A stretch of DNA of 64,000 nucleotides from Ridgeia piscesae (taxonomy: Eukaryota > Annelida > Polychaeta > Sabellida > Siboglinidae). The number at the start of each line of letters is the position of its first letter. Position 1 is the first letter of the stretch. Positions 55,253 to 64,000 of this stretch are shown here, one piece after another. The DNA lies in the NCBI GenBank assembly GCA_025642075.2, contig JAODUO010000950.1, positions 62,001 through 126,000 on the forward strand, given 5' to 3'. Below the pieces are notes generated by a model. It saw nothing but the letters and a program-made list of their open reading frames with translations, had not been told where the DNA came from and did not search any database. The translations under genes were made by a program, and so were the position numbers.

Positions 55253-56250
55253 ATTTCGATTATGATGCAGTGCTAATAATTATTATCACATGTATTTAAA
55301 TTATTTCCATTTTTATTACATAAATCTTATTTTCATAATTAATCAATCTCACTTGCTAATAATTATGACATTCATTTAAAACATATATTGACATTTTTAT
55401 CACACACATTTTATTTTCGCGATTAATTTTGCTCCCTTGCCAATAATTATTATGATATGCTTTTAAAACATTTATTTTCATTTTAACTATATAACTAATT
55501 TTTTTTTATTTTTACAGTCATGTCCAATAAATTTCATACAAGTTATACATGAAAATATAAAAGAAATGAAAATAAAGTGTAAAACCCATAAATATAAAAT
55601 AACTTGCACAAGGCTAGCTTGTAAAGTACAATGTGAACATACAGTATATACAACTACATTAATTGAAGAAGAAATATGTAAAGACATTTTTATTACAAAA
55701 CAAACAAATGATAATACTAATAATTAATAAATAGACAAGAAAATATCTTTTGTATCTATTGATAGACATTAACAAATAATAAGACAATACAAAACGTAAT
55801 CATGAATATTATGATCTGGAGAATCACTGATATTCATAACTGGACATTAAGAGTCAGGTTGAAATAATAATAATGCTTAATGTGTTAACTCTTAAATGTA
55901 ACATTAACTTATGCAAGGTGGCATGTAAAGTACGTACAATGTGAACATATCTTTTATATAACCTGACAAATAAACATGTCATACTCACTCCTAGTCTTAT
56001 AATGAGTAAATATATGTTATAGTGCCATGAACAAAAATACGACAGAGGCAGATTATCTACCAAGACAAACAATAAAAGTTATACAATAATACTATTGTAA
56101 ACACAATGTCATAAATATATTACATATATGTGCACGCGATTCGATTGGATACTCCCCGACAAGACACTGTTGCAATGTGTGGCTAGTGTGTATAAAAGCC
56201 GACTCCTTACCCCCATTCTACAAACCATTTTAATTGTTGTAATGTCACGA
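55253..56250. other. AT-rich stretch with local tandem repeats, no gene
   Basis: AATAATTATTAT-type units of about 85 bp recur at roughly 55,270, 55,355 and 55,440, and GTAAAGTACAATGTGAACAT recurs about 310 bp apart (55,620 and 55,930). A TATAAAAG at about 56,190 is followed 60 bases later by an ATG frame of only some twenty codons. I see no gene. Confidence 0.5.
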
Positions 56251-56301
56251 TGTCATCTACTTTTAATAAGCTGAGGTTTTGTACAGTGGTTCAGTATGGG
56301 A

Positions 56302-57097
56302 AATGTTGTTACTTAAAGTAATAATTATCAGGGCTTTTTTCTGTAGTTTTATTATTCTGCTTGATTCAAAGCCCCATGCCATGATGCAATAATTTATGTG
56401 TGGCACTATTAATGAATTATATATATTTTTAATATCCAGAGGTAACATATGTTTCAATTTGTTTAAAATTCCAATTTTTTTAGAACACGCATTTGGTATT
56501 TTTTCAGTATGCTTTTTCCAGTTTAAATTTGTATCTATAATTAAACCCCAAAAATTTAAATCGGTAACTTGTTCAATATCTATAATTGTCTATTTTCAGG
56601 TTGAGTGTCTGTATATTTTTCTTTTGAAATATGATATATTTAGATTTTACTCCATTTAGTGATAATTTATTGATTTTGAGCCACTCACTTATGTTAAGAA
56701 GTTCTTCGTTTATTAATGTTTCTAGATTTTGGTCATGTATGTTATCATTGAACAGTTTAGTGTACTTTATAGAGTTGTATCGTCGGCGTAAATGAGAAAG
56801 TTAAACAATTTAGTTGCTTGAGCAAAATCATTGATATATATGATAAATAAAAGTGGTCCTAAGATTGAACCTTGTGGTACGCCTGTTGTTATTAATGACG
56901 TATTTGATTTGACATTGTCAATTTCCGTGTATTGTTTACGTTTTCTAGGTAGCTGCTGAATAAGTTTAGATTTATTTCGTGTACACCATAATATTTCAAT
57001 TTATCAATTGAAATTGTATGATCAATGGTATCAAAGGCTTTGGAAAGATCTAAATAAATTTTAATTGGCATTTCATCCTTGTCAAGTTGGGTTATTA
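56302..57097 (-). repeat. Tandem duplicate of LINE RT/thumb (796 bp)
   Basis: This stretch matches 57,105-57,895 almost base for base in the same orientation (GTTACTTAAAGTAATAATT..CAGGGC at one end, TTTCA.CCTTGTCAAGTTGG at the other). It includes the YADD region and a thumb with NSLIVPHINYCIMAWGFESS. The outer side continues to the LINE end at about 56,250. Confidence 0.85.
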
Positions 57098-57264
57098 GGA
57101 AATGTAGTTACTTAAAGTAATAATTCTCAGGGCTTTTTTCTGTAGTTTTATTATTCTGCTTGATCCAAAGCCCCATGCCATGATGCAGTAATTTATGTGC
57201 GGCACTTTTAATGAATTATATAATATTTTGTTAATATCCAGAGGTAACATATGTTTCAATTTGT

Positions 57265-57930
57265 TTAAAATTCCAATTTTTTTAGAACACGCATTTGATA
57301 TTTTTCAGTATACTTTTTCCAGTTTAAATTTGTATGTATAATTAAACCCAAACAATTACAATCGGTACCTTGTTCAATATCTATATTGTCTATCTTCAGG
57401 TTGAGTGTCTGTAAATGGTTCTTTTTCTTTTGAAATATAATGCATTTAGATTTTACTCCATTTAGTGATAATTTATTGATTTTGAGCCACTCACTTATGT
57501 TAAGAAGTTCTTTGTTTATTAATGTTTCTAGATTTTGGTCATGTATATTATCATTGAACGTGTTTAGTGTACTTGATAGAGTTGTATCGTCGGCGTAAAT
57601 GAGAAAATTAAACAATTTAGTTGCTTGAGCAAAATCATTGATAAATAAAAGTTGTCCTAAGATTGAACCTTGTGGTACGCCTGTTGTTATTAATGACGTA
57701 TTTGATTTGACATTGTCAATTTCCGTGTATTGTTTACGATTTTCTAGGTAGCTTCTGAATAATTTTAGATTTATTTCGTGTACGCCATAATATTTCAATT
57801 TATCAAATAAAATTGTATGATCAATGGTATCAAAAGCTTTGGAAAAAACTAAATAAATGTTAATTGGCATTTCACCCTTGTCAAGTTGGGTTATTATTAT
57901 ATCTATTAGTTCAAGTGCCGCACATTCTGT
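57265..57930 (-). pseudogene. LINE reverse transcriptase palm (upstream copy)
   Basis: The open frame 57,870-57,265 contains VFSKAFDTIDHTILFDKLKY, GVPQGSILGQLLFINDF and FLIYADDTTLSS, so the catalytic YADD is present. Upstream in frame lies YGFRPKHSTE-type wording (57,930). About three residues are missing at PLLFIIYINDF compared with the downstream duplicate. The frame breaks near 57,265 in the thumb. Confidence 0.8.
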
Positions 57931-58507
57931 TGAATGTTTCGGTCGAAAACCATACTGATGATCAAATAAAAGCTTAGAGTCTTTTAAGTAGCATGACAGT
58001 TGTTCAAAAATATTGTTTTCTCGAAAAACTGATCACACTGATGATCAAATAAAAGCTTAGAGTCTTTTAAGTAGCATGACCAACAATTTCCAGTACTTTT
58101 GAAATAGCTGGTAGAAGTGATTATTGGTCTATAATTACTAAATACCATTTGCTCTCCTTTTTATAGTCTGGGATTACCTTTGCAATTTTTAATTTATCGG
58201 GGAATATTCCTGTGGTTAGCACTTGGTTAGTTAATAAAGCTAGAGATTTGGTTAGTGTAGTTCAAGAATTTTTAGCAATTTAGTGGAGAGACCATCATAT
58301 CCATAGCTACTTTTGATGGATAAATTAATTATTGTCCTCTTTATGACATCGTATTTAAATGTAGACTTTTTATGCTTGTATTTGTTAAATTTAACTAATT
58401 TGATAGTCATATATTTGTTTTTAGCTTGGTTATTTCATTTATGATTTAATATTACTACCTATATTGGTAAAATATGCATTTGTAGGAAATGGTTTATTTG
58501 TTTTATG

Positions 58508-59430
58508 TCAAGATAGTATTTCATTTATACTTTTCCACGTGTGTTTATAATTATGGTTTGGATCAGTATTTGGTTTAGTGTAGAATTTTTTGTATATATC
58601 AGAAGAGTGTATATCATTTTTTACCTTTAACATAGCCGCTTTATTTTGTACATTAACTTGAATAAATCTTGTGGGATGATCCTCTTTAAGGGTGGTGTCC
58701 ACGAACATAAAATATGGCTGGTGATCAGAAAATGTCTTAATTAATATTCCTGCTGTACTTTGTAAAATGTGTTTTGTTACATTACAACATAAATTCTCAA
58801 TAAGTGTGCAAGTGCATGTCGTGAACTTTGTAGGAAGGGTAATTTGTGGGAAGAGGTTGTATGAAGTTAACATATCAAAGACTACAGTGTTCTTGCTCAT
58901 CTATTGTTAACAAGTTTATATTGTAATCCCCTGCGAGGATAACACTGTTGTTTTGGTGACACGGCAAATTTGATATGACCGTTGACAATTCATTGATGAA
59001 TTCAATATAGTTTTCAGTTGAGGGCCTTGGAGGACGGTATATGTTTCCTATAGTGATTGATTGTGATAATCCTCCTCCAGTTATTTGTATTATTTGTCCC
59101 TCCCATTGTTCATACATATTAAAAATAATCTTTATTTTGTAATCAAAGCATTTATCTATATAATATTAACAACCCACTTTTACTACTACAACTTTTTCCT
59201 TGTGAAATTCAGTTATATCCAGTTAACTGAATTAATTATAAGTCATAATTTTCAGATAACCAACTCTCCTGAAGACATATTATGCTAAATACAAAGTTTA
59301 ACGAAGATAAGTCATTTACAAATGCCTCAAGTTCACTAAACTTTGCATTTATAGACTGTATATTTGAACTTAAAATACTGAATTGTTTACCATTTGTTTG
59401 GGCTAATGAGTTAAATTTATCAAAATCATA
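58508..59430 (-). pseudogene. LINE endonuclease domain, broken
   Basis: The parts are ILSSNIQSINAKFSELEAFV with ICLQESWLSENYDL (59,390-59,236), then NIYRPPRPS and VILAGDYNINLLTIDEQ (59,117-58,900), and after a frame change FSDHQPYF (about 58,720). These are the substrate and catalytic motifs of APE-like LINE endonucleases, which nick target DNA. Between 59,236 and 59,117 the frame is lost. Confidence 0.75.
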
Positions 59431-60099
59431 ATATGATGATCTGCGTATTATTGGCAGTTCGTTATTTTCGTCAATAGTATCCACTACCACAACAAATATT
59501 AAACAAAAAATCACAATTATATGGTAACGCATATATAAGAATGATATATAAAACATAAATATTAAGGGAACAAATATAAAAAAAATATAGCAAACTGGCT
59601 GGGGTTTCAGTTGGTATAACATAATAATATACATAATGCGAAAAAGAAATAAAAACAAATACAACAACCGAGGTGCAATAACACCAGTTACTACACACAG
59701 GGCATAAAGACAATTGTATCCTAGTTGCAAACCATTTAAACGGTAAATTATAACTTCAAATAGGTGATGCCATAAAGTTTTGCAACGTGCGAGTAATAAA
59801 AGTATAAGTAACAAAAGATCACACATTAAGTATAAGTCATTAGGAAAAGGAAATACATGTATTTTATCAGCCATAAGTTTTTGATAAATTAAAGAGCAAA
59901 ATAATAAAAGAACAAAAAACGTTTGATAAACGCCCGTGCTTACGATGTTAGTCACGCATACTATAAGAATGATATATAAAACAAAACAATTAAGGGAATA
60001 AATATAGAAAGTATGCCAAACTGGCTGGGTTTTCACTTGGCATAACATAATAGTATACATAATGCGAAAACGATTTAAAAATAAATACAACAACCGATT

Positions 60100-60465
60100 G
60101 AGATTTCTCGAGGAAGACCTTTCCGTTGTACGTCCATCTGCTATCGATGTTTCCATGTTTTCTCAGGTCCCTCGCCTTTTTGAAGAGGGCAGCATTTTTT
60201 AGCGTAAGTTCGTTCAGGTATACACACGTGTGCCCTTCAAGTTCTTTATCCCAATCATGACATCTCGCTTTACTGCGTTGTTAATCAAGCTCATGATGAT
60301 TGGTTTAACCCGTTCGTCTTTTCTACCGGGCAGTTCATGAAAGGCAATAATCCCGATCGTCAGAAGCTGTACCACCATGGTCTCATTTACGAAATCAGCA
60401 ACCTTTTTTCTGAGGCCTGCGAATTCGCCACCACTCTGGCTGCTTGTGCCATTTGCCACCACAGT
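60100..60465 (-). pseudogene. LINE ORF1 C-terminal remnant
   Basis: Frames give VKPIIMSLINNAVKRDVMIG, IKNLKGTRVY, then after a two-base shift LNELTLKNAALFKKARDLRK and SRWTYNGKVFLEK. This is the typical end of LINE ORF1-like proteins (LT..N..LF..AR.L...G....W...GKVF), an RNA-binding region. One frameshift at the VY junction. Confidence 0.7.
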
Positions 60466-60486
60466 GTCGTTCCCGCTCGTCGCTCT

Positions 60487-60900
60487 CGCGTAATGATAGA
60501 AACATATTCAAGTGTTGGTCTAACAAAGGTTTGGTAATGTTCAGTATGATTTGACTTGTCTTCAGGTCTTAGGCATTTGCTGGTGTTACGTCTAAGAAAG
60601 ATAAGGGTGCTTTTAGCTTTCTTTGTGACAGCATCTACTTGGTGGTTCCAGGACAGTTTGTTATTGATATTTATGCCTAGGTGCTTTGCAGTGTTGTGTA
60701 GCCGTTCTCCAGGATTGGTCGCCCTTTGTCAATGTCTAGTTTTCTCTTACTTTGATTTAGGGTTATAGTCTATGGCTAGGGATAATATGTGATCATGAAT
60801 ATACTAATCAGAGTTGCCTGGAGCCTGTTGAGGTCCTCCTGCTGGTGCACTGCTGCATCTTTCTCACCACCGATTCTACGATACATCAGACTCCCATCTG
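60487..60900 (-). pseudogene. LINE RT C-terminal fragment of a second element
   Basis: The minus-strand translation gives KHLGININNKLSWNHQVDAV, TKKAKSTLIFLRRNTSKCL and YQTFVRPTLEYVSII, the standard end of the RT domain in Jockey/CR1-type LINEs. It stops abruptly where the ORF1 remnant of the neighbouring element begins, so one element inserted beside or into the other. Confidence 0.75.
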
Positions 60901-62796
<1,896 letters not shown>

Positions 62797-62976
62797 TGAT
62801 TAACTTGTCATATATCTTATCATGTGGACGATTGTTAGTATTTTATGAAAAGTTGTATAAAGACGTAAACAGGCGCTTCTAGTGTGAATGTCGCATGTAT
62901 TGTTATGTGACATTCGCACCTATTGTTATGTGACATTGCCCTTTTCCATTTATCCGTAAGGAGGCGGGTCGGTAGA

Positions 62977-63972
62977 GATCGGTTTTAGAGTATGTGTTAA
63001 TCACCAGGTGGCAGCTGTGTTATCGCAGTGTACAATTACTTCTGCCTTTTTGTGATGGGCAGTGAGCCATGACCTTCTTCGGTACTTTGTTCTTTAGTAC
63101 GGTACCCATTACACTCATCTACGTGTTAGCGTCAGGTATGTATTACGTCTCACACGGGCTGTCGCTGTCACATTCACGGGGACTCACCGTCTGTGTTTAC
63201 TGTGTGGTTGGCTCAGTAACCGCTGTTGCGTGGAGACAGACGGTTCATTTTCTACGTTGAATAGAAATGTATCAAGTTCCGTCACGCGCATATACAGTAC
63301 ATTTAACTTCTCAGGAATGGTGCATGAAAATTAATATGATGTAATTTAAAAAAAACACGTCGTATGCTAACCTCCATTACCCTGGCTCCCTAAAGAGGCA
63401 GCACTTTTAAGCCCCTATATAACAACCGCCTGGGAACATTATAATTTCTGCTCTGCCTTTGCCTCTGCCTTACCACAAAAAAGGGTAGAGACGCTGATTG
63501 GCCCTCAGGCCTAATTTGAAATACATAATTAAACAAGGATACCTTTTTATAAGATAATATTATATTATAAAAACTAAAAAATTAAACTTCTACCTAAACA
63601 TGTCACATACACAATAAACAAAAATACAACATTTTCGTTGTTAGTTTTTTATCGCATTGTTTATTTGTTGCCTTTTATTTTGTGTATAAATATGTTATAA
63701 CTTAGTTTCGTTATCATAGGCGTGCATACTAGAAAGAAGAATATAACTATTAATTATTATAATACAGGTAAACATGTGACTTATTCCAAAACACTGATGG
63801 CGTCTGACGGCTGCGAGCGGTGACACTACATAAGGGTTACATAAGCAAAGAATCTGTTTCACCAGACTAGTCGTATGCCCACCTGCAATGTTGTCAAGGC
63901 AGGAGTAATCATAATATAGTGCGGTTACACAGCTGCCACCTGGTGGTTAGCATAGATACTCTAAAACCGAAC
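62977..63972. mobile_element. 1-kb foldback element
   Basis: CGGTTTTAGAGTATGTGTTA followed by CACCAGGTGGCAGCTGTGT at the left is matched in reverse complement at 63,917-63,972. Weaker pairing extends to about 90 bp per arm. The interior includes a hydrophobic 63-codon frame (63,069-63,260), probably meaningless, and a fragment of the 51.2-kb repeat family. Confidence 0.6.
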
Positions 63973-64000
63973 CAGAGCTAATCCATCTGAGCTGGAGGCC

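Larger units (their letters stand above)
56250..60465 (-). mobile_element. Decayed APE-type LINE (non-LTR retrotransposon)
   Basis: Read on the minus strand, the order is an ORF1 remnant (60,465-60,100), an AT-rich region with hydrophobic frames, the endonuclease (about 59,430-58,650), a linker (58,650-58,000) and reverse transcriptase (about 57,930-56,260, partly duplicated). Frameshifts and stops separate the parts. APE endonuclease motifs LQESW, GDYNIN and SDHQP, and RT motifs KAFDTIDH, GVPQGSILG and YADDT, place it among Jockey/CR1-like clades; finer placement is not possible by eye. Confidence 0.85.

Noticed and set aside
56190..56330. TATA-box promoter followed by a short ATG frame
   Set aside because: TATAAAAG and an ATG sixty bases later exist, but the frame is only about twenty codons and overlaps the LINE 3' end.
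63069..63260. Hydrophobic 63-codon frame
   Set aside because: Lies within a foldback element, with no homology or supporting signals.

Overview
The window is animal nuclear DNA. Genes are split by GT-AG introns of about 0.1 to 6 kb, there are no operons or bacterial signals, and the sequence is rich in microsatellites, minisatellites, tRNA-derived SINEs, non-LTR retrotransposons and foldback/MITE-like elements. The two recognisable genes have an invertebrate character. The 7B2 protein in particular has the invertebrate-style SGGAGE, PFYCRPPNPCP and CxCDxEHxFxC blocks. A lophotrochozoan such as a mollusc is my best guess, but the species cannot be fixed from the sequence alone.

Positions 1-37,934 (+) hold the 3' part of a LYST (lysosomal trafficking regulator, Chediak-Higashi protein) orthologue. 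I could follow 38 consecutive exons with matching intron phases. They give 6,159 coding nucleotides (2,052 codons plus stop) without a break. The last third carries the PH-like, BEACH and WD40 modules in the order known for this family. The 5' half of the gene lies upstream of the window. Its introns hold most of the repeats: a 16-bp minisatellite (5.6-6.8 kb), a 17-bp minisatellite (15.9-16.2 kb), a roughly 4.7-kb purine-rich 29-bp minisatellite (30.2-34.9 kb), several MITE/foldback copies and one SINE.

Positions 38-43 kb are the probable LYST 3' UTR and intergenic DNA with very long pure ATTG and AC microsatellites. Positions 43-48.3 kb (+) hold a complete gene for the neuroendocrine chaperone 7B2 (SCG5), with a probable non-coding first exon beside a perfect CRE and five coding exons. 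Its notable feature is two consecutive exons that each encode a copy of the carboxy-terminal PC2-inhibitory peptide motif (NPY...VAKK), separated by an RAKR processing site.

Positions 51.9-55.3 kb hold a 3.3-kb DNA element with about 330-bp terminal inverted repeats. Inside is a frameshifted gene whose product combines a region resembling a PIN/FEN1-like nuclease with a C-terminal CXC cysteine cluster. Positions 56.2-60.5 kb (-) are a decayed APE-type LINE with an internal 0.8-kb tandem duplication of its reverse transcriptase. A second LINE fragment abuts it at 60.5-60.9 kb. On the minus strand at 61,584-61,708 there is a probable terminal exon of an unidentified membrane-protein gene. The remainder to 64 kb is a long CAGGCA repeat and a 1-kb foldback element.

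The genes do not form a pathway. LYST acts in lysosome-related organelle traffic, and 7B2 acts in the regulated secretory pathway as the chaperone and inhibitor of prohormone convertase 2.
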